Under the pieces are notes generated by a model. The model saw only the letters and a list, made by a program, of their open reading frames with translations. It was not told where the DNA came from and did no database searches. This document shows positions 7,985 through 16,327 of a DNA stretch of 64,000 nucleotides, piece after piece. Position 1 is the first letter of the stretch, and the number at the start of each line of letters is the position of its first letter. The DNA is from Pedobacter steynii (lineage in GTDB: Bacteria > Bacteroidota > Bacteroidia > Sphingobacteriales > Sphingobacteriaceae), in assembly GCF_900103665.1 (NCBI RefSeq), contig NZ_FNGY01000015.1, positions 62,001-126,000 of the forward strand. Reading direction: 5' to 3'. The translations under genes were made by a program, and so were the position numbers.

Positions 7985-8419
7985 AGGGGCAAGGTGTAAT
8001 TCTTTTATATGTTATTGAAAGAAAATCTTCGGAATAAATATCAAAAATGTTACTATTGAAATAATTTTATTAAATATTTTTTTATTTCTTATTAAATAAA
8101 TATTTAGTTATATTTATACTATGATAATGCCTCGCATCCAAATTGGCACTTATACATCCTTATTATATGCTGTTTAATGTTAGGTTTGAACAGAATTTAA
8201 GAAGAGATTAAAATAAAAAGAGGGGAAAATAATTAACACACAAATTAACCTTTAAATTGAATCTCATGATGAAATACCTAAATCCGAAGTAGATCCAGAG
8301 CCGCTCGTCTCAAACTGTCTCCCGTAAAAATCATACTTATTCTTTAACTCCAGGCCATATTTTTTTATAGTCAGGGCAATGTCCCATGTCAAAAATCAGC
8401 CTGTTAAATCCCTATTGTT
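7985..8419. other. 435-bp AT-rich intergenic region
   Basis: Mostly AT-rich DNA. On the minus strand a 42-codon frame (8264-8392, possible TTG start, containing KYGLELKNKYDFYGRQFE) is open, but it has no known relatives that I recognise and may be the tail of a decayed gene. No clear promoter was found. Confidence 0.4.
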
Positions 8420-8665
8420 ATGAAAATAATCTTGAGAAGAATAGAACAGATCTTGCAAAGATTTTTTGAATTCAAAGAAAAGCAGATGCTGCAGGAGCAA
8501 GCAGCATTGCAGCCTGACGAATGGTTGGATAGTCTCCAGGTAATGGAACTACTAAACATTAGTCCTCGTACTTTTTATAGGTTGGCAAAAGTGTCCAACT
8601 GGATAACGAAACAGATAGGCGCACGAAAGTATTACCTTAAGTCCTCTATTCTGGCAAGCCAGTGA
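8420..8665 (+). CDS. Small HTH_17/excisionase-type DNA-binding protein
   Basis: The 81-residue protein has a basic amphipathic N-terminal helix and a winged-helix segment WLDSLQVMELLNISPRTFYRLAKVSNW followed by a wing ending RKYYLKSSIL. This is the MerR-like HTH_17 fold of excisionases and of small Bacteroidota regulators. A terminator follows directly, so it is a monocistronic gene. It heads the DUF6266/lysis-like cassette and is adjacent to four phased 10-bp repeats that could be its binding sites. Confidence 0.75.
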   Translation: MKIILRRIEQILQRFFEFKEKQMLQEQAALQPDEWLDSLQVMELLNISPRTFYRLAKVSNWITKQIGARKYYLKSSILASQ

Positions 8666-8700
8666 TTGCACTTTTGATGTGATCCAATTGATTTTTTTTA

Positions 8701-8736
8701 TGCCTGTGCAGATTTAGCACAGGCAGTTTTTTTTGG
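8701..8736 (+). terminator. Intrinsic terminator after the HTH gene
   Basis: TGCCTGTGC (8701-8709) pairs perfectly with GCACAGGCA across a 7-nt loop and is followed by G and eight T residues: a strong terminator 36 bp after the HTH stop codon. Confidence 0.9.
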
Positions 8737-8766
8737 TGTGCCCAGGACTATAAATCGGTACAAACC

Positions 8767-8806
8767 AGTGCCATTTACTGCCAATCACTGCCAGTTAGCG
8801 CCATTA
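8767..8806. repeat. Four phased 10-bp direct repeats (ASYGCCANTN)
   Basis: Four consecutive decamers are seen: AGTGCCATTT, ACTGCCAATC, ACTGCCAGTT and AGCGCCATTA. The GCCA core recurs at exactly 10-bp spacing, about one helical turn. They lie in the gap between the HTH gene and the DUF6266 gene, so cooperative binding by a small HTH protein on one DNA face is plausible. Confidence 0.6.
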
Positions 8807-8946
8807 CCCATTGGAAATTAGGTTGTTAAAATATTGATCTATACGTTTGAATCGTAATGTTTAAGTGATTTCCGAGGCGCCCGGAATGAACGGCTTGCAA
8901 GCAACTTACGAATCAACAGATTAATTCATTTTTAATAATTAAAGTC

Positions 8947-9591
8947 ATGGGAAAATTATTTGCAGGTCCATGGTCCGACGTCACAGGAACGGTCGGCAAT
9001 AACGTTGGACGCTATGTGGATGGTGAGAACATATTTTCAGTTAAGCCACATAAATCATCAAAACCCTCATCACAAAGTCAGATTAACCACCGTACCGGTT
9101 TCGGTATGATGATGGAACAGGTTAGCTTGTTCAGTGGCGCAATCGCCATTGGATTTAAAGACAATATCGATAAGCTTGCTCCAGGAAACGCTGCGTTAAA
9201 ATACAATTTTAAGCACGCGCTTAGTGGTACTGCACCAAATTATAGCATCAGTTATGCTGATTTTTTAATCAGCAGGGGAAAATTAAATCCCGTTTCTACG
9301 CCTGCTGTTGCTGCTGTAGCTGGTGAAACAGCTACGCTTGAATTCTCCTGGTTAGACGGAGGTTTTGGCTTGAGTGATTCTACAGATTTGATAAAGGTGT
9401 ATATCCATACTCCGGGTATAGAAAATCTCGTTACCAACGGAACAGTTGTTAAACGAAATGCCTTAAAAATTCGGATGATAGTTCCATTTGAATTTATCGG
9501 TCTGCCGCTTCATTGTTACATCATGGTCGTCAGTGCTGATGGAAAAAGGTTTTCTAACTCCAGGTATTGTGGGAGTGTTACCTTAAGCTAA
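8947..9591 (+). CDS. DUF6266-family protein
   Basis: The 214-residue protein begins MGKLFAGPWSDVTGTVGNNVG, the characteristic glycine-rich start of DUF6266, has a second conserved segment NYSISYADFLISRGKL and ends with FSNSRYCGSVTLS. No signal peptide, catalytic motif or membrane helix is visible; the second half is predicted beta-rich. It shares its beginning and end with residues 1-212 of the protein at 4003-5052. Here it precedes holin-like, peptidoglycan hydrolase and spanin-like genes. Its function is unknown; a structural role in a phage-derived particle is only a speculation. Confidence 0.8.
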   Translation: MGKLFAGPWSDVTGTVGNNVGRYVDGENIFSVKPHKSSKPSSQSQINHRTGFGMMMEQVSLFSGAIAIGFKDNIDKLAPGNAALKYNFKHALSGTAPNYSISYADFLISRGKLNPVSTPAVAAVAGETATLEFSWLDGGFGLSDSTDLIKVYIHTPGIENLVTNGTVVKRNALKIRMIVPFEFIGLPLHCYIMVVSADGKRFSNSRYCGSVTLS

Positions 9592-9600
9592 TCAACCGGT

Positions 9601-9629
9601 CACCCGCCATTCTGCAAAGATGGCGGGTG
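9601..9629 (+). terminator. Hairpin between DUF6266 and the lysis-like genes
   Basis: CACCCGCCAT (9601-9610) pairs perfectly with ATGGCGGGTG (9620-9629) and is followed by ATTATTTCTTT. It could be a terminator or an attenuator that lowers expression of the following genes relative to DUF6266. Confidence 0.65.
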
Positions 9630-9658
9630 ATTATTTCTTTAATCTAAAAATTACTCAC

Positions 9659-10030
9659 ATGAAAAATATTGGTATTAAAGGGCCTCAACCTACAATGGCC
9701 CACAGGGTAGAAATTGGATTTTTATTCACCGTTCTGTTGCTAATGTGGCCGCTTAGCCAGCACTTGATATTGAGTACAGACATTACAGCAGGATATATTG
9801 ATCCTGGCATCTGGCTCCTGGTATTGTTGAGCCTGATCTCCTTTCTGCTGATGGTTGGGTTGAGCTTTTGGTTACTACAAAGGCTTTGGCGCGGAATGGG
9901 TTTGCCGGCACTTGCAATAATGGTTGTACAATTTAAAATTATGGAGTCATGGAAACAATTAGGCTTTTACTGGGCATCATTTGTATCACTGTTGTTTGCA
10001 GCAGTAGGCTGCCTGATCGCAATTTGTTAA
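9659..10030 (+). CDS. Three-TM small membrane protein, holin-like
   Basis: Read from the ATG at 9659 (MKNIGIKG), the protein has 123 residues with three hydrophobic helices: VEIGFLFTVLLLMWPL, WLLVLLSLISFLLMVGLSFWLL and FYWASFVSLLFAAVGCLIAI. Size and three-helix topology resemble class I holins, but there is no sequence match that I recognise. The start of the peptidoglycan hydrolase gene overlaps its end by 82 bp. The upstream ATG at 9620 lies inside the hairpin and is less likely. Confidence 0.5.
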   Translation: MKNIGIKGPQPTMAHRVEIGFLFTVLLLMWPLSQHLILSTDITAGYIDPGIWLLVLLSLISFLLMVGLSFWLLQRLWRGMGLPALAIMVVQFKIMESWKQLGFYWASFVSLLFAAVGCLIAIC

Positions 10031-10500
10031 GCAATCTGTCAGCTGAAGAAAAGATCAGAACGGAGATCCTCTCCATTGCCCTGGCAGAAAATGGTGTCAG
10101 GGAACAGCATGGCAAAAATGACGGGAAAAGGGTAGAGCAGTATCTGAAACATATAGGTTTACCTAAAGGCCATGCCTGGTGTGGCGCCTATTTGAGCTGG
10201 GTCTATTCAAAAGCTGGGTTTTCCAAACCCCGAACAGGTTGGACACCGGCATTATTTCCTGTAAACCGGTTGGTTAAAAAGTCGATGCCTGCAGATCTGT
10301 TCGGAATTTATTTTCCCTCGTTAAAGAGAATTGCTCATGCAGGAATAGTCGTGGGACTAAAATCAGACTGGGTGTTGACCATCGAGGGGAATACGAACGT
10401 AGGCGGGAGCAGAGAAGGCGATGGTGTCTGTAGAAAACGCAGGCACCTGCGTAGCATCGCCAAATTTGCCAACTGGATAGGAAAGGAGCGTAGCCCATGA
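9949..10500 (+). CDS. TIGR02594-like Cys/His peptidoglycan hydrolase
   Basis: After an N-terminal hydrophobic signal or anchor (LLLGIICITVVCSS) the protein has the NlpC/P60-CHAP-like TIGR02594 layout. EILSIALAENGVREQHGKND is followed by GHAWCGAYLSWVYSKAG with the nucleophile Cys, then RIAHAGIVVGL with the catalytic His, then VLTIEGNTN. Such proteins cleave or amidate cell-wall peptides and are frequent in phages and phage-like elements. The 82-bp overlap with the upstream holin-like gene and the ATGA overlap with the downstream gene imply tight co-translation. A later internal start lacking the signal is possible. Confidence 0.75.
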   Translation: METIRLLLGIICITVVCSSRLPDRNLLSNLSAEEKIRTEILSIALAENGVREQHGKNDGKRVEQYLKHIGLPKGHAWCGAYLSWVYSKAGFSKPRTGWTPALFPVNRLVKKSMPADLFGIYFPSLKRIAHAGIVVGLKSDWVLTIEGNTNVGGSREGDGVCRKRRHLRSIAKFANWIGKERSP

Positions 10501-10988
10501 AAACCTATGGATTATTTGTAATCCTGGGATTGCTGATGCTGCAGGCTTGCGGATTACTTCGGAAAACATCCAGGAACAGTTCCATTGCTACGCTGCAGGA
10601 TAAAGAAGAAATCAGGATGGATAGCCAGTCAAAAGCGATTGATCAGCAAGAGGGCAGATCTTTAATCCTCAGAAACGATTCTTTAGATTCCTATTCCCAA
10701 ACAGAAATATGGCCCAAAGGAAGGTTTGATTTATCGCCAGAGAAGGGTTTCTCCGGGCAGGCAGAGAAAGTATTGATCCGTAGAAAAGGGAAGTTTGGCA
10801 GCAGGAGCTTAGAGAAGAAAGAGGAAGTAAAGCAGCAAATAGAAGAATCAAAGCAGGCACAATCCCAATTAAAAACAAAGGATTTTTCTCAGAAAGATAT
10901 GGAAAAGAAGAGCTCCTCATTTTCGGGTTGGTACTTGCTTTTACTTTTGATCCTGCTGATCTTTATTTGGTACCGTTTTAAGCGGTAA
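10497..10988 (+). CDS. Lipoprotein with C-terminal TM helix, unimolecular-spanin-like
   Basis: The 163-residue protein begins MKTYGLFVILGLLMLQACGL: a type II signal sequence with lipobox LQAC, so the mature N-terminus would be a lipid-anchored Cys. The central part is hydrophilic, charged and partly coiled-coil (LEKKEEVKQQIEESKQAQSQLK). The last residues form one membrane helix (WYLLLLLILLIFIWYRF) with a positive tail. Outer-membrane lipoprotein plus inner-membrane helix in one chain is the topology of unimolecular spanins such as phage T1 gp11. Its position right after a cell-wall hydrolase supports this. No sequence similarity to known spanins is claimed. Confidence 0.6.
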   Translation: MKTYGLFVILGLLMLQACGLLRKTSRNSSIATLQDKEEIRMDSQSKAIDQQEGRSLILRNDSLDSYSQTEIWPKGRFDLSPEKGFSGQAEKVLIRRKGKFGSRSLEKKEEVKQQIEESKQAQSQLKTKDFSQKDMEKKSSSFSGWYLLLLLILLIFIWYRFKR

Positions 10989-11023
10989 CCACTGTTAGAT
11001 GTTGTTTGCCTTTCATAGAAGCT

Positions 11024-11058
11024 AAAACAGGGATACAGTTTTTTAACTGTATCCCTGT
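11024..11058 (-). terminator. Terminator of the frameshifted minus-strand gene
   Basis: ACAGGGATACAGTT (11027-11040) pairs perfectly with AACTGTATCCCTGT (11045-11058) around a 4-nt loop. On the minus strand the hairpin is followed by TTTTAGC, so it probably ends the transcript of the gene at 11159-12186. It can also shield the plus-strand lysis-like cassette. Confidence 0.75.
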
Positions 11059-11158
11059 AATGTTATAAGAAATTGTACCTTAAATATATCAGGCAAATTG
11101 TACCAGAACGAACTAAAGCTTTATCAGTTAATCCATTTCACATCAGAACGGCCGGGTT

Positions 11159-12186
11159 TTAATCGTAATATTCAATTTGATGAATGTGTTTAACAAGCGG
11201 TTTATTTCCCGGTAAGTAGAACATAGACTCCAGCACATTGCCTTTTTGATCCAGTACGAATTCATTTACATAATACACTTTGTCGTTAATAAATTGCTGA
11301 ACCTTGACCAATTGTTTCTTTTTATCATAACTGAACAGCGCTTTTAGTTTTTTAGAATTTTTGATATCATAGGTTCTTTCTATAAGCAGGTTATCCGCGT
11401 TGTATTTGAATGTTCTTTTCATCTGCGGTTCATTCCCCATGTTGTAAATACCAGACTCAATTACGTTGCCTTGTTGGTTGTACTGATAGCTGCTATAGCG
11501 GTTGTAGCGTTCGGTGTCGGTCTGATAAAGCTCTTTTATTTTCCTTCCCTTGTTGTCGTAAAGGTAACGGTCAGTGGAGCTTAGCTTTCCGGATCTATCA
11601 TATTCCGCTTTTTCCAATAGCCTGGACTGGGCATCATATTTATAAGTTATTTTTCTTTCTGAGTTATATACCGTGGTGGTATCCTTCCAGCTGTAGTTCT
11701 TAATGATTAATTCCTTAAGCTTTTTGTTTTTATCGTAAACAAATACATTGCGCTCACGTACGTAAGGTTTATCTGAATAATAGGTATAAATAGTGGAGTC
11801 ACTGATCAAGCCTCCAGTGTATTCACAGGTTATTTTTTTCCTATCCTTTTGTGGGGACCGGCTTTACTCTGTTCTACAAACTCGGTAAGCTGATTGTTGT
11901 TATTGAACTTCCTCCTGTAAATGAAATCATAATCATTTTGATAAACTATATTCCCTTTGCTATCATATTCAAAACTAAAGGGCATGCGGGTATCATATTG
12001 AAATGCAACTATCGTTAATTCTTCGTGCGAAGAAAATCTGGTGGTATCTCTTGGGGGAAGTAAATTCTGACCTTTAATGCTAACCGATTTAACCTTACCT
12101 TTTAACGGTCTGAATTCAAAAGGATTTTTTTGAGCATATACATGCAAACACAGGAATGTCAACAAAAGAGAGAAGAGCTTTTTCAT
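11159..12186 (-). pseudogene. Secreted YD-repeat-like protein, split by a frameshift
   Basis: The upstream part (12186 to 11830) starts MKKLFSLLLTFLCLHVYAQ, a signal peptide, and ends KRIGKK at TAA. The downstream part (to 11159) continues in another frame with ISDSTIYTYYSD and many repeats of the type YDAQSRLLEKAEYDRSGKL, YDNKGRKIKELY and YNADNLLIE, similar to RHS/YD beta-wrapping repeats. The frames join cleanly if one A is added to the A7 run at 11833-11839 (minus strand GGAAAAAAATAACC), giving IGKKITCEYTGGLISDS. The intact protein would have about 341 residues. Inactivation, slippage-based switching or a sequencing error are all possible. Confidence 0.75.
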
Positions 12187-12252
12187 GCGCAATTTTAACA
12201 CAATTAAGTTAATTCTGCCAGAGAAAAGTAGATTATATGCGTATTTACTCAG

Positions 12253-12283
12253 TTGAACCAGCCAGACCTTTATAATAAATTTA
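12253..12283 (+). promoter_or_regulatory. Promoter upstream of the 12320 gene
   Basis: TTG (12253-12255), a 20-bp spacer and TAAATTTA (12276-12283), which differs from TAnnTTTG only in the last base. It would start transcription near 12290, about 30 nt before the TTG start codon. Confidence 0.45.
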
Positions 12284-12319
12284 CAGCCTGAGTTTTTTTA
12301 GAACTGTCAGTCCAACAAA

Positions 12320-12853
12320 TTGAAAAATTATCCTACAAAAATAAGTATCGCTGCGCTAGACAAAGAGGTTAAAATAAAGTCATTTGCTCAGTTTTCATCG
12401 GTTACCCGGAACGACGAATTGGTGGCTTTTGCTCAAAAAGCGAACTTTTCATGGCCAGTGATCATCATGGGTGCACTCTCCATCATATTCTATTTCGTTG
12501 ATGGCAGCATGTTAGCGCTGTTTTCATTCAATATGTTTCTGCTTCTGTTGATCTTTATTTGGAACTATAAGTACAACTTTCTCAAAAAACCTTTGTTGCG
12601 CATCGGAAAAGCCGGAATTACCTATCGGAATTCTTGTTATGCCTGGGAAGACATACAAGGTTTGATTTGTGCAGAAGAGTTCGATGAAGACCGAAGGTTG
12701 TTCAATTCCATCTACATCAAGCTGAGCTACAACAATTCTTTAAAAAAAATAGACATCAGCGGACTGTCTAAACCTGCGGAAGAAGTGATTCATTACATCA
12801 GTTCATTCCAGGGAATGCTGGAACCGGAAAAAGTGCAGGAACTAAAGTTCTAA
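12320..12853 (+). CDS. STM3941-like two-TM membrane protein
   Basis: The 177-residue protein resembles the STM3941 family: a polar N-terminus, two adjacent membrane helices (WPVIIMGALSIIFYFV and MLALFSFNMFLLLLIFIW), then a cytoplasmic domain beginning KKPLLRIGKAGITYRNSCYAWEDIQGL and ending with a hydrophilic helix. The start appears to be TTG at 12320 (reading KNYPTKISI), 30 nt after the predicted transcription start. Function unknown. It converges with the YugP-like gene. Confidence 0.6.
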   Translation: MKNYPTKISIAALDKEVKIKSFAQFSSVTRNDELVAFAQKANFSWPVIIMGALSIIFYFVDGSMLALFSFNMFLLLLIFIWNYKYNFLKKPLLRIGKAGITYRNSCYAWEDIQGLICAEEFDEDRRLFNSIYIKLSYNNSLKKIDISGLSKPAEEVIHYISSFQGMLEPEKVQELKF

Positions 12854-12862
12854 AGGTCACAA

Positions 12863-13561
12863 TTAAGACCGGTCCCGGCTGTTGAAAAACAGGAGCAAGT
12901 AATACAATAGCGTCGCTATTGAGCTAATGGCCGCCACTACATAGGTCCTTGCCGCCCATTTTAGCGCATCAGCAGCCTTATCATGCTCGGATCGGGTAGT
13001 GATCTGGTTATCCTCCAGCCATTTTAAGGCGCGGTTACTGGCATCATATTCAACCGGAAGTGTGATGATGCTAAACAGGGTAGTCACTGCAAACAGGCAG
13101 ATTCCAGCAAGCAGGATCGTAGGATTTGACTTGCCGAATAAAAATCCAAGGCCGGCCAATATCACCCATTGCGAAAGCTGGGTACTAATATTCACCAAAG
13201 GAACGATTTTACTACGAAAGCTCAGCATGGTATAAGCTGTTGCATGTTGAACCGCATGGCCACACTCATGAGCTGCAACAGCAGCAGCAGCGATACTTCT
13301 CCCGGCAAAAACATCCGGGCTAAGATTTACGGTTTTATCCTGAGGATTATAATGATCACTTAAATGGCCGGGCACAGAAATGACCTGTACGTCCCGAATG
13401 CCATGATCGGACAGCATTTGAAGGGCAATTTCCTGCCCGCTCATTCCATTGCTGAGGCCAATCTCGCTGTATTCCTTAAATTTACTTTTTAATCGTCCGC
13501 TAACAATAAGTCCTATCACAAACATCACACCTGCGATAAGGTAATAACCCATCAGTCCCAT
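12863..13561 (-). CDS. YugP-family neutral zinc metallopeptidase
   Basis: The 232-residue membrane protein has an N-terminal helix, the zinc-binding motif HECGH in AAHECGHAVQHATAY, two central membrane helices and the family segment LPVEYDASNRALKWL, whose acidic residue may complete the zinc site. Two further C-terminal helices precede RDRS. YugP-like peptidases (DUF zn_peptidase_2) are membrane zinc proteases of unknown substrate. An imperfectly spaced inverted repeat (CTTGATTT/AAATCAAG, 13606-13647) lies upstream. Confidence 0.9.
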   Translation of the reverse strand: MGLMGYYLIAGVMFVIGLIVSGRLKSKFKEYSEIGLSNGMSGQEIALQMLSDHGIRDVQVISVPGHLSDHYNPQDKTVNLSPDVFAGRSIAAAAVAAHECGHAVQHATAYTMLSFRSKIVPLVNISTQLSQWVILAGLGFLFGKSNPTILLAGICLFAVTTLFSIITLPVEYDASNRALKWLEDNQITTRSEHDKAADALKWAARTYVVAAISSIATLLYYLLLFFNSRDRS

Positions 13562-13730
13562 TTGTTTAATGCTTTTTTGTAAAACAATCCAGGAACGAAT
13601 TGGTTCTTGATTTAAGAATTTCCTGAAGGAGGACGCATAAAATCAAGGAATTGAACTTCAAAATATCATCGCTCATATGATGCACTGAATAGGCGCACAC
13701 CTTAATTAGATTAATTATAAATAATACTTC

Positions 13731-13738
13731 TATATTTG
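13731..13738 (+). promoter_or_regulatory. -7 promoter box for the TonB receptor gene
   Basis: TATATTTG matches TAnnTTTG, 39 bp upstream of the ATG at 13778. The -33 region lacks TTG and instead shows an AT-rich ATTAGATTAATTATAAATAAT stretch that could host an iron regulator, though no clear Fur box can be assigned. Confidence 0.45.
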
Positions 13739-13777
13739 TCGCTGTATTTTTTACACGAACTCATATTTACAATATAG

Positions 13778-16165
13778 ATGAAATCTTTACGCATTATTCT
13801 GGTCACCTTATTTACATTCACTTACCTCAGTTCTTTTGCCCAGTCTTCGGGAGGTATCTCTGGCAAAATCACACTTTTCGACGGACAAGCCTACGGCTCT
13901 GCTTCAGTTACTTTACTGGAGACAAAGAAAACAACCCTTACAGATGAACAGGGGAAATATGCTTTCAGTAATCTGAATCCGGGAAGCTATACTGTAAGAA
14001 TCCAGATTCTTGGTGCAGCTCAAAAAGACATAAAAATCAACGTGCTTGCCGGACAAACAGCAATGGCGGATTATCAGCTCAGCAGGGAAAACGTACTCGC
14101 TTTGCAGGAAGTGACGATTGCAGGAACGGTAAACCGGTTTTCAAAAAAAGAAAGCGTTTACATCGCGAGGTTACCCTTGAAAAACCTGGAAAATCCGCAG
14201 GTGTATTCTTCCATTCCAAAAGAACTGATTCAGGAGCAAATGGCCACAGATCTTGGGAGCATCGCTAAAAATGTTCCGGGTGCAGGTGTGCCGATGATTG
14301 CCAACCAGGGCAGGGTTACTTTTCGTTCCAGAGGTTTTGATACCGAACCCAATGCACGCAATGGGGTAGCAGGGGCGGCGTTCTCTTCCATAGATCCGGC
14401 AAATATCGAGCGCGTGGAAGTGATCAAAGGACCTTCTACCACTTTGTTTGGAACGAACATCGCGAGCAGTTATGGCGGGTTGTACAACCGTGTAACGAAG
14501 AAACCTTACAATGGTTTCGGCGGCGAGGTGAGCTATTTTGGCGGAAGCTGGAACTTTAACCGCATCGCAGTAGACATCAATACACCGGTGAACGCGGATA
14601 AAACCGTATTGTTTCGTTTAAATGGGGCAACGAGCTTTGAAAAGAGTTTTCAGGACCAGGGTTTTACCAACAGTGTAAGTGTAGCGCCAAGCTTCTCTTA
14701 TCAGGTAACAGACCGTTTATCTTTATTGTTTGATGTAGAATTTGGTCAGGCGAAGGGAACTTCAGTCGTTCGTTTTAACCCTTTTGTGAGTCCAACGGTA
14801 GCATCTGAAAAATCGATTGTAGATTTACAGTTTCCTTATAAAAAGACCTTTATAGGCAACGATTTACCTTATCAGACCCAAATGCTGAACATCTTTGCCC
14901 AGGCAAATTACAAGATGTCGGAAAGCTGGACTTCACAGACCATCATTTCCCGTGCCCGTTCTTCGATCAATGGTTATATCACTGCATTAAGAGGAACAAC
15001 GGAAACGAAAATCAGTCCTCAGATCATTACCGGCCATACAGCATTTATCGCCACAAACCTACAGCAGAACTTTATCGGAGATTTCAAAGTTGCAAAACTG
15101 CGCAACCGCCTGGTGGTAGGATTGGATTACTACAACAATGCCAATGATTTTGACCGGGTAACTGTAAACTTTCCTGCGGTAGATTTTGTCAATACGCCTG
15201 CAACTTACAGGATAAGCCGCTTTAAAGTGGATTCACTAACGAGTAAAGGTGCACTTAGGAGAGAAAGCAATGGCGATAATGCCTATTCTGCTTATGCTTC
15301 TGACGTGATCAACATTACCGATCGCTTCCTGGCAATGTTGAGCCTTCGGGTAAATCATTTCCGGAATCAAGGAGTGTATGACATCAATAGTGGACAGACT
15401 TCAGGGGGATTGAGCGCCGCAGGACTGCAGACAGGGCCTTATAAACAAACCTCCTTGTCACAGAAATTCGGATTGGTTTATGAGCTTTCCAAAGACCATG
15501 TTTCCTTATTTGGTAACTACATGAGTGGCTTTTTCAATAAAAGCGGCATAACGGCCACCGGTGCTGCTGTTAAACCGGAACAAGCCAATCAGCTGGAACT
15601 TGGGCTTAAAGGTGATGTGTTCAACCATAAATTGGTGGGAACGATCAGTTACTATGACATCAAGGTTAAAGACGTTTTACGTAATGATCCTAACGATCCA
15701 ACGAACGCTTATCAGATTCAGGATGGAACCCAGCTGAGCAGAGGGGTAGAGGTAGAATTAACCGCGAATCCTTTTGAAGGCGTCAACCTGGTAGCAGGAT
15801 ATGCCTATAACGATAGTAAGCTCACCAAATCAAATACCAGTACGAATGGCTTACGCCCGGGTTTATCTGGACCTGCACATTCCCTAAACTTCTGGGCAAG
15901 TTACCGAGTTCCTTATGGCCAGTTGCAAGGTCTGGGATTAGGATTTGGTGGTAATTATGGAAGTTCATCCTACCATACCAATACGGCGACCACAAAAATT
16001 ACGATTCCTGCCTATACCATGCTGGATGCGAGCATTTTCTACGATCAGCCAAAATACCGTGTTGGCTTTAAAGTAGACAACCTGACTAGTGAAAAAGCAT
16101 GGTCGGTAAGACTAACACCTCAGGCACCGGCCAGATTTATCGGCTCGGTTACCTTGAAATTCTAA
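13778..16165 (+). CDS. TonB-dependent siderophore-type receptor
   Basis: The 795-residue outer membrane protein has a signal peptide (to about residue 21, SSFAQ), a CarboxypepD_reg-like domain (residues 25-105), a plug domain with LGSIAKNVPGAG, RVTFRSRGFD and IERVEVIKGPSTTLFGT, and a C-terminal 22-strand-type barrel ending in FIGSVTLKF. Plug motifs and overall length match the ferrisiderophore (FhuA/FpvA-like) class more than SusC, and no SusD gene follows. It imports a ligand across the outer membrane using TonB energy; the ligand, probably an iron chelate, is inferred from class only. Confidence 0.9.
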   Translation: MKSLRIILVTLFTFTYLSSFAQSSGGISGKITLFDGQAYGSASVTLLETKKTTLTDEQGKYAFSNLNPGSYTVRIQILGAAQKDIKINVLAGQTAMADYQLSRENVLALQEVTIAGTVNRFSKKESVYIARLPLKNLENPQVYSSIPKELIQEQMATDLGSIAKNVPGAGVPMIANQGRVTFRSRGFDTEPNARNGVAGAAFSSIDPANIERVEVIKGPSTTLFGTNIASSYGGLYNRVTKKPYNGFGGEVSYFGGSWNFNRIAVDINTPVNADKTVLFRLNGATSFEKSFQDQGFTNSVSVAPSFSYQVTDRLSLLFDVEFGQAKGTSVVRFNPFVSPTVASEKSIVDLQFPYKKTFIGNDLPYQTQMLNIFAQANYKMSESWTSQTIISRARSSINGYITALRGTTETKISPQIITGHTAFIATNLQQNFIGDFKVAKLRNRLVVGLDYYNNANDFDRVTVNFPAVDFVNTPATYRISRFKVDSLTSKGALRRESNGDNAYSAYASDVINITDRFLAMLSLRVNHFRNQGVYDINSGQTSGGLSAAGLQTGPYKQTSLSQKFGLVYELSKDHVSLFGNYMSGFFNKSGITATGAAVKPEQANQLELGLKGDVFNHKLVGTISYYDIKVKDVLRNDPNDPTNAYQIQDGTQLSRGVEVELTANPFEGVNLVAGYAYNDSKLTKSNTSTNGLRPGLSGPAHSLNFWASYRVPYGQLQGLGLGFGGNYGSSSYHTNTATTKITIPAYTMLDASIFYDQPKYRVGFKVDNLTSEKAWSVRLTPQAPARFIGSVTLKF

Positions 16166-16166
16166 G

Positions 16167-16280
16167 CTGAAACATCCATTAACGGATGAGGAGATCAAGG
16201 CAATCGTTGCGTTTACGGCAAGTGGAGCACCATATGGAGCGACCGAAATTGCCGGAATAAGGATTTTAGACAGAAATTAG
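16167..16280 (+). pseudogene. Short remnant resembling the end of a cytochrome c-like protein
   Basis: Directly after the receptor stop codon a 37-codon frame reads LKHPLTDEEIKAIVAFTASGAP and on to RILDRN, without an obvious start. The LTDEEIKAIVAF segment resembles the last helix of c-type cytochrome domains. No haem motif is present nearby, so this would be a fossil of a deleted gene. The similarity is short and could be chance. Confidence 0.3.
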
Positions 16281-16327
16281 CCATCTAATAATAACCAATA
16301 TAAATCAATACCTGAATATATTCGTAC

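Noticed and set aside
8264..8392. 42-codon minus-strand frame with KYGLELKNKYDFYGRQFE
   Set aside because: Too short, needs a TTG start and has no recognised relative; kept only as a comment in the intergenic entry.
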